From an uncultured Planctomycetota bacterium (GTDB lineage: Bacteria; Planctomycetota; Phycisphaerae; SM23-33): 64,000 bases of DNA. The stretch covers positions 175,627 through 239,626 of the forward strand of contig CAITIS010000057.1 in NCBI GenBank assembly GCA_903892515.1, read 5' to 3'. The notes under the pieces were generated by a model. The model was not told the DNA's origin. It searched no databases and saw only the letters and a list, made by a program, of their open reading frames with translations. How positions within the stretch are numbered: the first letter of the stretch is position 1; each line of letters opens with the position of its first letter. The translations under genes and the position numbers were made by a program. Below are positions 27,824-36,863 of the stretch, piece by piece.

Positions 27824-28921
27824 ATGCCTGTTACGTTATCTGCTGCCACGTCTGTCGATACCGACGCACCGCCAACGCAATCCTATTCACCAGATGCGCA
27901 GGCCAACCCTGCCCGGTTTTTTGCCGGCGCGGCGGAACTGTCGGCCGGTCTGGTAGGGCAGAGCCCTGCCATGCGGCAGACCCTCGATCTTATTCGCGTG
28001 CTGGCGCAAAACCAGTGCAGCTCAGTGCTGATCCTGGGCGAGACGGGCACGGGCAAGGAATTGGCGGCCCGGGCCGTTCATGCCTGGCAGGGCAAGCCTG
28101 CGGAAAGCTTCGTCGCCATCAATTGCGCGACCATGACCGCCGGCCTGTTTGAGAGCGAACTGTTTGGCCACGTGAAGGGCGCCTTCACCGGCGCCGATCG
28201 CGACAAAGTGGGCTTGCTGGAATTGGCCCAGGGCGGCAGCATCCTGCTGGATGAGATCAGCGAAATGTCCGTGGAGTTGCAGGCCAAACTGCTGCGGGTC
28301 TTGCAGGAGCGGGAATTCCGGCGCGTGGGCGGGACTAAGAGCGTGCGTTTCGACGCCACGGTCATCGCTTCGAGCAATCGCGACCTGGAGACCGAAGTGG
28401 CGCAAGGCCGCTTCCGCCGCGACTTGTATTATCGCCTGACTGTGCTGCCCATCCAGATGCCGCCGCTGCGTCACCCCGACCGTAGTTCAGACATTCCGCT
28501 GCTGGCGGAGTACTTCCTGGCCACCTCGCCGCTGCCCAAACGCGTCGGCATCACCGGCCTGTGCGAATCGGCCATGGAAAAGCTGCTCGACCACGACTGG
28601 CCGGGCAATGTGCGCGAGCTCAAGAACGTCATCGAGCGGGCCATCCTGCTGGAGAGCGGCCCGGAGATCTCCGAACGCAGTGTCGTCCTGTGCCAGTGCG
28701 AAGAAATCAGTCACGACCTCCCGGGCAAACCCGCCTCCGAAGGCAAGCGGGAGTTTTCGCTGGAAGCGGCTGAACGCGAGTTCATCCTGCGGGCCCTGAA
28801 CGAGACGGGCTGGCAGCGGACGCACGCCGCCACCTTGCTGGGCATCAGCCGGGCGACCCTGCACGCCAAGCTCAAGCGCTACGAGATGGCCTCTCCCCTC
28901 AGCCAGGCGCAGGCGTCGTAG
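27824..28921 (+). CDS. Sigma-54-dependent activator without receiver domain
   Basis: The 365-residue protein consists of a short N-terminal part (about 45 residues), an AAA+ domain and a Fis-type helix-turn-helix. Walker A is GETGTGKE (72-79), the sigma-54 contact loop GAFTGA is at 119-124 and Walker B is GGSILLDEIS. The C-terminal HTH reads HAATLLGISRATLHAKLKRYEM. It has no receiver or sensory domain, like FlrA/FlgR-type flagellar activators in some species. It is a candidate master regulator for the sigma-54 promoters at 12227, 26553 and 29271. The ATG at 27824 has GGAGG upstream and is preferred over the ATG at 27809. Confidence 0.9.
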   Translation: MPVTLSAATSVDTDAPPTQSYSPDAQANPARFFAGAAELSAGLVGQSPAMRQTLDLIRVLAQNQCSSVLILGETGTGKELAARAVHAWQGKPAESFVAINCATMTAGLFESELFGHVKGAFTGADRDKVGLLELAQGGSILLDEISEMSVELQAKLLRVLQEREFRRVGGTKSVRFDATVIASSNRDLETEVAQGRFRRDLYYRLTVLPIQMPPLRHPDRSSDIPLLAEYFLATSPLPKRVGITGLCESAMEKLLDHDWPGNVRELKNVIERAILLESGPEISERSVVLCQCEEISHDLPGKPASEGKREFSLEAAEREFILRALNETGWQRTHAATLLGISRATLHAKLKRYEMASPLSQAQAS

Positions 28922-29034
28922 AAAGCAGGGCCAATATCGCTCTGCCGCAAGTCATGCGATGCCATCCATCATCCGCATTCGGCCGCACTCGCGGCTCACA
29001 CTCTCTCAATGTAACTGAGCTGCGTTCAAGGCAC

Positions 29035-29058
29035 ATGGCCGCTGGACTCCGCAGCCAT
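29035..29058. repeat. Dispersed palindrome, GTGGCCGC family, reverse orientation
   Basis: ATGGCCGC-TGGACTCC-GCAGCCAT: the spacer is the reverse complement of the GGAGTCCA spacer of the copy at 51038-51061. Confidence 0.7.
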
Positions 29059-29075
29059 GGCACCCAATGCGTAGG

Positions 29076-29095
29076 GCGTGCAACTCGTTGCACGC
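29076..29095. repeat. Dispersed palindrome, GTGCAAC family
   Basis: GCGTGCAAC-TC-GTTGCACGC, identical to 1292-1311 except for the two centre bases. Confidence 0.85.
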
Positions 29096-29270
29096 GGCCT
29101 GCGGACGAGCCCGGCCACCCACCAAGCGTGTCTGAAAATCATCCCGCCCCTGACTAACTTTCGTACACACCTCGATTTCTCCCTGCGCCTGAGCCTTTCG
29201 TTGACGCGATGAAAGCCCCGATCCCGCCTGCTTTGGCGGCTGATTTGTGGCCGCAGGTGGTTTTCCGATC

Positions 29271-29286
29271 TGGCACGGTGCTTGCA
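29271..29286 (+). promoter_or_regulatory. Consensus sigma-54 promoter for the STN/TPR gene
   Basis: TGGCACG (29271-29277), GTGC, TTGCA (29282-29286): a perfect match to the -24/-12 consensus. The predicted start of transcription is near 29296, about 50 bases before the start codon at 29346. Confidence 0.88.
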
Positions 29287-29345
29287 AAGCGTTTCGTCGA
29301 GAGTGCGCAGGCGCGGTCCGCGCCCTCGTTGAAGACCAGATCGTT

Positions 29346-31874
29346 ATGGCAGAAACAGAAGGACAACCTCGACCCGAGCCAGCTCCCGCCAGCCAGGCCA
29401 ACGCTGCGCCAGCCGGGGCCGCGGCGCCGACCCCGGCCATGGGCGATCAAGCTGCCTCGACGCCCGCGCCGGCACAACAGGCTGCCGCGCCGGTGAGCGA
29501 GGTTGAGAGCATTCCGGGCGTTTCGGCTGAGGATTTGGCGGCCTTGTCCGCCTGGCAGCCGCCGACCGAGGCGTCACAAGCCCAGGCCGCCGCCGATCAA
29601 GCCGCTGCCGATAAGGCACTCAGCGCCGCCACCCCGGCGGCCAAGAAACGCTTTTCGACCGTTCACATCCTGCTGGCGGCAAACACCGTCGTGCTGGTGA
29701 TTCTGGCCTTGTCCAGTGCCGGTGTGCTGCCCAAGCATGCCCACGAGCCGGCCAGAGCGTTGGCCGGGCCGACCATTGTGTATGTGAGCAGCGCCCCGGC
29801 CTCGGCGCCGTCGGCGACTTCCGCCCCGGCCCCGGCCTCCGCCCCGGCCGCTGCGACCATCGCCGGCACGTGGAAACAGGCCGAAGACGCCTTCACCGCC
29901 AATGATCCCGTTCGGGCCAGCGGCATCTATCGCCACATTCTTGAAACCTCCCAGCAAGTGCCTGACCCCGTCGTGGCCGAACTGCTTCACCTGCGGATCG
30001 GCCAGTGTGCCGAGCGAAACGGCGCCGCCGCCGAGGCCATGCGGGAACTCACCCCTCTGACGCATAGCGCGTATCCGCTGATCCGCGTGCTGGCGAATTC
30101 CCATTTGGCTGAGCTGCTGTGCGAGCAGTCCCAGCCACACCAGGCTCGCATGCATGCGTATGCGGCCTTGTCGCACCTGGCCCTGCTGGATCACCCCACG
30201 CTGCTGGAGGCCGACTGCGATTTCGTGCTGGCCAAGGCCCTGACACAGGAGGTGCTGGCCTGCTTCGACGAAAGTCCGACGCTGCTGTGGCCCGGCCGGA
30301 GCAAGTCCGACCCGCTGGCAGGGCTCAGCGAAGAGCAGTTGCGGCATACCGTGCAACAGGGCGCCGATGCCCTGAGTTCGGCCGTGCTGGGCATTAAGAT
30401 GGACCGTTCCACCGGCCAGAGCAGCGCCAAGGCCTGGACGATCCAGTGCGCCCAGTCGAGCCTGGAAGACCTTCTTTCGCAACTCTCGATGTCAGCCGAT
30501 ATGCCGCTGGAATGGTGCGGCGTGGCCCCGGCGGCCCGGCAGCGGACCGTCTCACTCTTTTGCCGCGACGCATCTGCCCAGCGAATCGTCGAGGCCGCCT
30601 GCGGCTCAGCGGGCCTGGTGGCCAGGTTCCTGGGAGACAGCATCGTTGTCTCAGATCCGCAGACTTGCCTGACAGCCGCCGAACGCCGCGAGTTACTGCA
30701 CAAGGAAGCGACGGCCGCATGGTGGCGATTCGCCCTGCGGCACCCCGAAGATCGCCGCAACGTGCAGGCCCATACCTGCCTGGGCGCGTTGATGGAATGT
30801 GCCGGCGACGCCAACGGCGCCGTGGGCGAGTATCAATTCGTTGCCAAGACGTACTCGCGTGAGAGCGAGGCCGCTGCCGCCCTGATGGCGTGCGTGCGGC
30901 TGAAGGTCAAGATGAAGGACTTCGCCGGCGCGCAGCAGGATCTGATGTCCATTCTGGACAGCTACCCCGACTGCCCGCACCTCGACGAGGTGTACTCGAC
31001 GCTGGGCCAGGCCCGGCTGGCGGAAAACCAAGTCGACGAAGCCATGATGGTCTTCCACAAGCTGTACTTCCTGGACCTTTCGCCCGAGAGCAAGGCTGTA
31101 GCCTGTCTGGGCTTGGCCAAGGCGTGCTTCCTCAAACAGAACGATGACGAGGCCTGCCAGTGGCTGTCGCGATACCTTCCGGGCGCGCGGACGCGCAAGG
31201 ATGTCCACCTGGTCGAAGGCTATCTGCTGCTGGGCCAAGCCGAGGGCCGGCGCGGGCATGCCGCCGCCGCGGTCAAAGCCTACACCGAAGCGCTGGCGCT
31301 GGACCCGCCCAAGGCCCAGCGGATCGAGGCTCAGTTCGAAATTGCCCGCGTTCAGATGGGGCAGGGCAATTACGTTCCGGCCATCGGGGCGGCCTCGGGC
31401 ATCGACCCGGCCGACCTGACGCTGGCCCAGACTCGCGACCTGCTGCTGTTGAAGAGCCGCATCTATCGCGACATGGGGCTGCCCGAGCGAGCCGAGACGA
31501 CGTTGCGGGCGGGCCTGGACAGCATGAAGGACGTGGAGACGGCCGCGGTGATCCGCCTGGAGATCGCGCGCTGTCACATCGAGAGAGGCTGCGATGAAGA
31601 CGCCATAGAAATCCTGCAAGAAGCGGTGCCGCATCTGCCGGCCGGACCCTTGGCTCACCAGGCCGTGTGCGACATGGCCGAGGCGGCGCTGCGTTTGGGC
31701 CGGCCTGAACATGCCATCGCCATGCTGGACGAAGTGATGCAGCTTCACCTCGACGCCGACACGCGTGCTCGGGCCAGCGTGGCCCTGGGCAAAGCGTACC
31801 TGGCGCGCCAGGATCACGAGCGAGCGGCCACGGCCTTTGTCGCCGCCCACGCACCCGATGGAGGCCAGCCATGA
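29346..31874 (+). CDS. Membrane-anchored TPR protein with STN-like domain
   Basis: The 842-residue protein begins with a Pro/Ala/Gln-rich cytoplasmic tail, followed by one transmembrane helix (about 107-128, HILLAANTVVLVILALSSAG). The rest should be periplasmic. Residues 368-440 resemble an STN domain, the short module at the N-terminus of secretins and TonB receptors (SLEDLLSQLSMSADMPLEWC, then a beta-rich part ending FLGDSIVVSDP). The remaining C-terminal half is a TPR superhelix. It has a perfect sigma-54 promoter and sits next to two activators, so I infer an envelope function tied to the flagellum. No matching named family comes to mind. Confidence 0.72.
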   Translation: MAETEGQPRPEPAPASQANAAPAGAAAPTPAMGDQAASTPAPAQQAAAPVSEVESIPGVSAEDLAALSAWQPPTEASQAQAAADQAAADKALSAATPAAKKRFSTVHILLAANTVVLVILALSSAGVLPKHAHEPARALAGPTIVYVSSAPASAPSATSAPAPASAPAAATIAGTWKQAEDAFTANDPVRASGIYRHILETSQQVPDPVVAELLHLRIGQCAERNGAAAEAMRELTPLTHSAYPLIRVLANSHLAELLCEQSQPHQARMHAYAALSHLALLDHPTLLEADCDFVLAKALTQEVLACFDESPTLLWPGRSKSDPLAGLSEEQLRHTVQQGADALSSAVLGIKMDRSTGQSSAKAWTIQCAQSSLEDLLSQLSMSADMPLEWCGVAPAARQRTVSLFCRDASAQRIVEAACGSAGLVARFLGDSIVVSDPQTCLTAAERRELLHKEATAAWWRFALRHPEDRRNVQAHTCLGALMECAGDANGAVGEYQFVAKTYSRESEAAAALMACVRLKVKMKDFAGAQQDLMSILDSYPDCPHLDEVYSTLGQARLAENQVDEAMMVFHKLYFLDLSPESKAVACLGLAKACFLKQNDDEACQWLSRYLPGARTRKDVHLVEGYLLLGQAEGRRGHAAAAVKAYTEALALDPPKAQRIEAQFEIARVQMGQGNYVPAIGAASGIDPADLTLAQTRDLLLLKSRIYRDMGLPERAETTLRAGLDSMKDVETAAVIRLEIARCHIERGCDEDAIEILQEAVPHLPAGPLAHQAVCDMAEAALRLGRPEHAIAMLDEVMQLHLDADTRARASVALGKAYLARQDHERAATAFVAAHAPDGGQP

Positions 31875-32665
31875 TTTCCGGCCTGGCGAGAACATCCCGG
31901 TGCGCAGCGGCCTTGGTGCTGCTGACGGGCCTGTCCGCCCAGGCGGCCACTGGGCCTCAGGCCGCCAGCGCGCCCTCGCCGGTGCGGCAGACGATGCGCG
32001 AGTTGTGGAAGGCGCACATTACTCCGATCGAGGAACAGCAAGACCCGGCCATGCAAAAGGCCATCAGCGAGGTCCGCTCTATCGACGGCCTGCACAAGGA
32101 GCCGGCGTCCAAGCCCTCTGAAGCAGCCAGCAAGCCCTACCACGAGGAATCAACCGACGGCCTGACCGTTCGGCGGACGATCAGCCAGCCCAAACTGGAA
32201 GAACTTCGCAAGCAGGTCGCGCGGAATCCGCAGGCCAGCTTGTTGATGGCCGACAGCCTCTTTGAGGCCGCCCAGTGGGAATCGGCCGAGGTCGTGTATC
32301 AGGAACTGCTCGCGGGCAAGCCCGAGGAAGGCAACAAGGACTGGTTCCTGCTGCAAATGGCCAACTGCCGCCGACCGCGCGACCCCGCCGGGGCGAGAGC
32401 GGCGTATGCACAGCTGCTGACCGAATGCCCCGACAGCCGCTGGGCCTCGGTGGCACAGCAGGAAATCCACCTGATCGACTGGACGGCGGTGAACAATCCT
32501 CAGGGCGTAATGGACGCCGCCGAGGGCAGGACCAATACGAGCCGAAACGCCGCCAGCAGCATGTCAGCCAGCGGATCGGCTAGCAGCGTGCCGGCGACGA
32601 CAACACCGGCCAGCCGGCCAGCCGTGGCGGCTACGGCAGCGAGTGCTTCTTCACAAACGAGATGA
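31871..32665 (+). CDS. Secreted TPR-like protein
   Basis: The 264-residue product starts with a signal peptide (hydrophobic CAAALVLLTGLSAQA, cleavage likely after AQA). A central region (about 110-210) resembles a pair of tetratricopeptide repeats, and the tail is Ser/Ala/Thr-rich. The start codon overlaps the end of the preceding STN/TPR gene (ATGA), so the two are made together and may act together in the periplasm. Function unknown. Confidence 0.65.
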   Translation: MISGLARTSRCAAALVLLTGLSAQAATGPQAASAPSPVRQTMRELWKAHITPIEEQQDPAMQKAISEVRSIDGLHKEPASKPSEAASKPYHEESTDGLTVRRTISQPKLEELRKQVARNPQASLLMADSLFEAAQWESAEVVYQELLAGKPEEGNKDWFLLQMANCRRPRDPAGARAAYAQLLTECPDSRWASVAQQEIHLIDWTAVNNPQGVMDAAEGRTNTSRNAASSMSASGSASSVPATTTPASRPAVAATAASASSQTR

Positions 32666-32676
32666 CGCGTATTTGT

Positions 32677-32765
32677 GGGTGGCATGGCCATCCGCACGTT
32701 GTCGGTGCGGTGACCATGCCGGTGGCAGCATGGTCATCCCAACGGCGGGATTGACCATGCCACCC
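32677..32765. repeat. Large palindrome with GGGTGGCATGG arms
   Basis: Perfect 11-base arms GGGTGGCATGG (32677-32687) and CCATGCCACCC (32755-32765) enclose further internal inverted copies of GGCATGGTCA type. Related to 9687-9713. It lies between a TPR gene and the second sigma-54 activator. Confidence 0.75.
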
Positions 32766-32812
32766 GAAACAGCCACCCAGGATCGAGCGACTCGGTCAGA
32801 CATGGACGTCAG

Positions 32813-34210
32813 ATGAGTCAAGAGAGCTGCAAAGATGTTCTGGTGATTACGGCCCAGGCCGATACGGCCCGCGTGGCGCTTGAAGCGCTGGCGGCGCGAA
32901 CGCTGCGCGGCGTGATGAGCCGCGACGTCGCCTCGGCTACCAAGATGATCACCCAGCGGGCCTGGGACCTGGTCCTGTTGGACCTGGACTTGCCAGGCGA
33001 GAGTTCCGTCGCTGCTGGCGAGACGTCGTTTGGCCTGCTCAGCCGAATCAAGGAATCGCTGCCCGAGACGCCGGTGATCGCCCTGAGCAGCCAAGCGCAG
33101 GTGAGCCTGGCCGTGCGGGCCGTCCGCGAGGGCTGCGAGAACTTTCTGGCCAAGCCGCTCTCTCTCCAGGCCATCGGCGACGTGCTGGACATTTGCCTGC
33201 CCAATCACTCCGACGCCACCTCGGCCGCTCCGGCCACCGCCGCCACCGGAAAAATGACCGGCACCAGCCCCAAGCTGCTGCAGATCATTCGCCTGGCGCG
33301 GAAGGTCGCCCCGACATCGGCCGCGGCGCTCATCACCGGCGAGAGCGGCATCGGCAAGGAATTGCTCGCCCACTTCATCCACCGCAACAGCAGCCGGCGG
33401 AACGGGCCGTACATCCGCGTGAACTGCGCAGCCCTGAGCGAGTCGCTGCTGGAAAGCGAACTATTTGGCCACGAGCGCGGGGCCTTCACCGGCGCCCACG
33501 CCCAGCGCAAGGGCCGCTTCGAGCGGGCCCACGGCGGTACGCTGCTGCTGGACGAAATCTCCGAAACGAGCAACCGCCTCCAGGCCGAACTGCTCCGCGT
33601 GCTGGAGAGCCAGGAAATCGAGCGCCTGGGCGGGCACGAGAGCGTGCCGCTGAACGTGCGGGTCATCTGCACTTCCAATCGCGACCTGGCCACCGAGGCC
33701 CGCGAAGGCCGGTTCCGTCCCGACCTGTTCTTTCGCATCAGTGCCGTGCATCTGCGCATGCCGCCGCTGCGGGAGCGGCGCGAGGATCTGCCGGTGCTGG
33801 TCTGGCACTTCATCAACGAGTTCGCGCCGGAGGTCGGAAGACGAATCACCTCGCTCGACCAGGCCATGATGGACCGTCTGCATCGCTACCACTGGCCGGG
33901 CAATATCCGCGAGCTGCGCAACGTCGTCCGCACCGCCTTGATCCTGGGCGAGGGCCCGACGCTGGCGATGGACCCTTCGCAGGTGCTGCTTGGCCCCTCC
34001 GGCCCTGAGCCAGTGACCGACGGCAATCGGGAACTGAGCCTGCAAGAACTGGAGCGGCAGGCGATTCTAGAGGCCCTGCGCCGCACCAGTCGCAACCAGG
34101 CCAAGGCCGCCACGCTGCTGGGCATCACCGACCGCACGCTGCGTGAAAAGATTCGCAAGTACCGCCAGGACGGCTGCTACGAAGCCGTCGGCGAGCGAAC
34201 AGGAGACTGA
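32813..34210 (+). CDS. Sigma-54-dependent regulator with degenerate receiver
   Basis: The 465-residue protein has a receiver-like domain (1-125), an AAA+ domain (about 145-385) and a Fis-type HTH at the C-terminus. Walker A is GESGIGKE (176-183) and GAFTGA is at 223-228. In the receiver, the phosphoacceptor-like D57 (LLDLDLPG) and a KP lysine are present. The acidic pair that binds magnesium is replaced by T13-A14, so normal phosphorylation is doubtful. NtrC/FlrC-type regulators of this build control middle and late flagellar genes. flgB starts two bases after its stop, so it heads or belongs to the flgBC-fliE operon. Confidence 0.88.
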   Translation: MSQESCKDVLVITAQADTARVALEALAARTLRGVMSRDVASATKMITQRAWDLVLLDLDLPGESSVAAGETSFGLLSRIKESLPETPVIALSSQAQVSLAVRAVREGCENFLAKPLSLQAIGDVLDICLPNHSDATSAAPATAATGKMTGTSPKLLQIIRLARKVAPTSAAALITGESGIGKELLAHFIHRNSSRRNGPYIRVNCAALSESLLESELFGHERGAFTGAHAQRKGRFERAHGGTLLLDEISETSNRLQAELLRVLESQEIERLGGHESVPLNVRVICTSNRDLATEAREGRFRPDLFFRISAVHLRMPPLRERREDLPVLVWHFINEFAPEVGRRITSLDQAMMDRLHRYHWPGNIRELRNVVRTALILGEGPTLAMDPSQVLLGPSGPEPVTDGNRELSLQELERQAILEALRRTSRNQAKAATLLGITDRTLREKIRKYRQDGCYEAVGERTGD

Positions 34211-34212
34211 AC

Positions 34213-34566
34213 ATGGCTAACAACATCGAAATGGTTTCGCTGCTGGAATCGGGCCTAAAGCTTGCGGACCTGCGGCAGTCGGCCATCGCCAACAACCTGG
34301 CGAATCTTGAGACGCCAGGGTTCAAGCGCAGCCAAGTGAGCTTTGAAGCTCGCCTCGCCGATGCGCTGGCCGGGGAAGCGGGCCACGTTAGCGACATTCA
34401 GGCCGAGGTGACCCAGCCGCTGGAAACCGAGGCCAACGCCCAGGGCAACGACGTGAACCTCGACATGGAACTGACCGGCCTGATCAAGAACACCGGCCGG
34501 TACCGGCTGTACATGCGGATGCTGAGCAAGACCTATCAGCAAATGGGCCAGGCCATCGCCGAATAG
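34213..34566 (+). CDS. flgB: Flagellar proximal rod protein FlgB
   Basis: FlgB is a rod subunit close to the MS-ring. The 117-residue product shows LADLRQSAIANNLANLETPGFKRS, the rod-family N-terminal motif, and a C-terminal helix (NTGRYRLYMRMLSKTYQQMGQAI). It begins two bases after the upstream regulator gene and is followed by flgC and fliE in the usual order. An AGGAG element precedes the ATG. Confidence 0.94.
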   Translation: MANNIEMVSLLESGLKLADLRQSAIANNLANLETPGFKRSQVSFEARLADALAGEAGHVSDIQAEVTQPLETEANAQGNDVNLDMELTGLIKNTGRYRLYMRMLSKTYQQMGQAIAE

Positions 34567-34584
34567 GCCTAGCAGGAGAACGAC

Positions 34585-34992
34585 ATGAACGTAGGCAAAG
34601 TCAGGACGGCCGGCGACATCGCGATGACGGGCCTTCAGGCCGAGAGCAAGCGGCTCAGCGTGATCGCCAACAACATCGCCAACTCCGGCACGACGCGAAC
34701 GGCCGAGGGTGGGGCGTATCGGCGGAAGGACGTGGTGCTGAGCACCGGCGGCGACGGGCTGGGCGGCGTGAGCATCGGGCCGGTGGTGGCGGACGTGCAG
34801 AGCCCGCTGCAGAGCATCTTCAGCCCGGGCAACCCCGACGCCGACGCCACCGGTTTTGTGGAGAGTTCAAACGTCGAGCTGCCCATCGAAATGATGCACA
34901 TGATGACCGCCAGCCGGGCCTACCAGGCCAACGTGGCGGTGCTCAAGCGGCACAACGATATGCAAGACGCCACCATGGAATTGCTGCGGTAA
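34585..34992 (+). CDS. flgC: Flagellar proximal rod protein FlgC
   Basis: The 135-residue rod protein has the family motifs GLQAESKRLSVIANNIANSGTTRT in pattern near the N-terminus and VELPIEMMHMMTASRAYQANVAVL at the C-terminus. Length is normal. CAGGAG precedes the ATG at six bases. It lies between flgB and fliE. Confidence 0.95.
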   Translation: MNVGKVRTAGDIAMTGLQAESKRLSVIANNIANSGTTRTAEGGAYRRKDVVLSTGGDGLGGVSIGPVVADVQSPLQSIFSPGNPDADATGFVESSNVELPIEMMHMMTASRAYQANVAVLKRHNDMQDATMELLR

Positions 34993-35003
34993 GGAGTCGA
35001 GTC

Positions 35004-35336
35004 ATGGCAGGAATCGTACCGGTATCGGGAATCACGACGCAGATCGCCTCGGGCGCCGCAAGCGCGGTTCGCCAGGGCGAATCCTCCGGCGTGGCCAAGG
35101 CCGGCGAGTCGGCCCAGGGCGCCTTCGGCAGCGTGCTCAAGAGCGCCGTGGAAAACGTCAGCGACGCGCAGCAGCAGGCCGTGCAGAGCGTGGGCGACTT
35201 GATGGCCGGGCGGGAGGATAACTTCCTGCCGGCGGTCTCGGCCATGGCCAAGGCCGACCTGAGCTTCAAGCTCCTGCTGGGCGTCCGCAACAAGGTCATC
35301 GACGCCTACAAACAGACCATGAACATGCAGGTTTAG
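35004..35336 (+). CDS. fliE: MS-ring/rod adaptor FliE
   Basis: FliE joins the rod to the MS-ring. The 110-residue protein has the C-terminal FliE signature, AMAKADLSFKLLLGVRNKVIDAYKQTMNMQV in outline, and a helical N-terminal half (GSVLKSAVENVSDAQQQA). AAGGAG lies upstream of the ATG. Gene order flgB-flgC-fliE-fliF is canonical. Confidence 0.94.
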   Translation: MAGIVPVSGITTQIASGAASAVRQGESSGVAKAGESAQGAFGSVLKSAVENVSDAQQQAVQSVGDLMAGREDNFLPAVSAMAKADLSFKLLLGVRNKVIDAYKQTMNMQV

Positions 35337-35354
35337 GCATAAACCGGGAGTCTT

Positions 35355-36863
35355 GTGCAGCCAATTGCGAACATAATCGAAGTCTGGCGAAGGGCGAGCC
35401 TGCTGTACAAGGCCCTGCTGGCGGGCGTGCTGCTGGCCTGCCTGGGCGGGGCGGCGCTGCTGATCACCTGGACAAGCAAGCCCGACATGGTGGCCTTGTA
35501 TACCAGCCTGGCCCCCGACGAGGCGGGCAAGATCGTCGAGAAACTCCACGACGAGAAAGTCCCCTACGAGCTGCGCAGCGGCGGCACGGCCATCTACGTC
35601 CCGCAGGCCAACGTGTACGCGCTGCGGTTGACGCTGGCCGGCGCGGGCCTGCCCAACGGCGGCGAGCAGGGCTATCGCATCCTGGACGACGAGAAGATCG
35701 GCGCCAGCCCCTTTACGCAGCGGGTGAACTACATCCGCGCCGTCAGCGGCGAATTGGCCAAGACCATCCAATTGCTCGAAGGCGTGGCCTCGGCCCGCGT
35801 GCACCTGGCAAAGCCCGAAAGCTCCATGTTCATGGGCCAGGAGAAAGAGGCCTCCGCCACCGTCGTACTGCGCATGCGGCCAGGGTGGAAACTTTCCCGT
35901 GCCAACGTTTCGGCCGTGGTGCACTTGGTCTCCGGCAGCGTGGAAGGCCTCAAGCCCGAGAAGGTCGTGGTGGTTGACGACAAGGGTACGCTGCTGTCGA
36001 GCGAGGAAGAGACCGACTCGGCCAAGAAGGCCGGCAGCTACCTGGAATACAAAACGCAGGTCGAGGAATACCTTGGCCGCAAGGCCGAGGACATGCTTAC
36101 GCGTGTGTTGGGTCCCAACCGGGCCACGGTCCGCGTGCACGCCGTCATCGACACCAGCAGCCAGACCTCCACCGTCGAGACGTACGACCCGCAGGCCCGC
36201 GTGGTGACCAAGGAAGAAATGAACACCAAGTCGACGCCCACCGGCGCCGACCCCAAGACCGGCGCCAGCGGCACCCCGGCCAAGGAAGAAGTAACCAAGA
36301 ACGAGTACGCCGTGGGCAAGACCATCCAGCAGAAGTCGGAAATGATGGGCAAGGTCGAGTCGCTGACCGTGGCGGCCTTTGTGGACCTGACCCCAGCCGA
36401 GGTCAAGCCCGGCGAAACCGCCAAGGAAGTCTTGTCCGTCAAGGACGCCGAAGAAATCATCCGCAACGCCATCGGCCTAAAGGCGACCGACACGCTGAAG
36501 GTCGTGAACGCCCCGTTCCATCACGGTGAAGCTCCCGCGGCCGCCGATGCCCAGGAAACCGACGCCTCCAAGCGCGAGTTCCTGCTGGAGATCGCCCAGC
36601 GCTCGTCGCTGGGACTGCTGGTGGTGGGGGCGCTGCTGGCGCTGTTCCTGTTCCGCAAGATCGGCAAGGGCAAAGGCGCGGTAGGTGGCGTGCCCGTGTT
36701 GGCCGCACCGGGCGGCGCCGCCGGCCAGTTGTCAGCGGCCGGGGCCGAGACCGACCCGGAAATGATGCGGGCGCGAATCACCGCGGCCTTGCAGCAGAAT
36801 CCTGACGCCGTCCGCCGGCTATTCCTGCGCTGGGTGGAGTCGGGCGATGGAGGAGGAGTGTAG
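35355..36863 (+). CDS. fliF: Flagellar MS-ring protein FliF
   Basis: FliF forms the MS-ring in the inner membrane, the base on which motor and export gate assemble. The 502-residue product has an N-terminal transmembrane helix (about 17-37, ALLAGVLLACLGGAALLITW), ring-building motifs and a second membrane helix near 415-440 (SLGLLVVGALLALFLF). The FliG-binding C-terminal tail ends in LFLRWVESGDGGG. It uses a GTG start with GGGAG upstream. The last base of its stop codon is the first base of the fliG start. Confidence 0.95.
   Translation: MQPIANIIEVWRRASLLYKALLAGVLLACLGGAALLITWTSKPDMVALYTSLAPDEAGKIVEKLHDEKVPYELRSGGTAIYVPQANVYALRLTLAGAGLPNGGEQGYRILDDEKIGASPFTQRVNYIRAVSGELAKTIQLLEGVASARVHLAKPESSMFMGQEKEASATVVLRMRPGWKLSRANVSAVVHLVSGSVEGLKPEKVVVVDDKGTLLSSEEETDSAKKAGSYLEYKTQVEEYLGRKAEDMLTRVLGPNRATVRVHAVIDTSSQTSTVETYDPQARVVTKEEMNTKSTPTGADPKTGASGTPAKEEVTKNEYAVGKTIQQKSEMMGKVESLTVAAFVDLTPAEVKPGETAKEVLSVKDAEEIIRNAIGLKATDTLKVVNAPFHHGEAPAAADAQETDASKREFLLEIAQRSSLGLLVVGALLALFLFRKIGKGKGAVGGVPVLAAPGGAAGQLSAAGAETDPEMMRARITAALQQNPDAVRRLFLRWVESGDGGGV

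Larger units (their letters stand above)
28922..29345. other. Intergenic region with palindromes and a consensus sigma-54 promoter
   Basis: This 424-base gap has two dispersed palindromes (29035-29058 and 29076-29095) and then a sigma-54 promoter (29271-29286). No gene is supported; a frame beginning at 29247 is simply the upstream extension of the next gene. Confidence 0.6.

Noticed and set aside
34920-36140. 406-codon open frame on the - strand opposite fliE and fliF
   Set aside because: Shadow frame; no start signal and no domain pattern.
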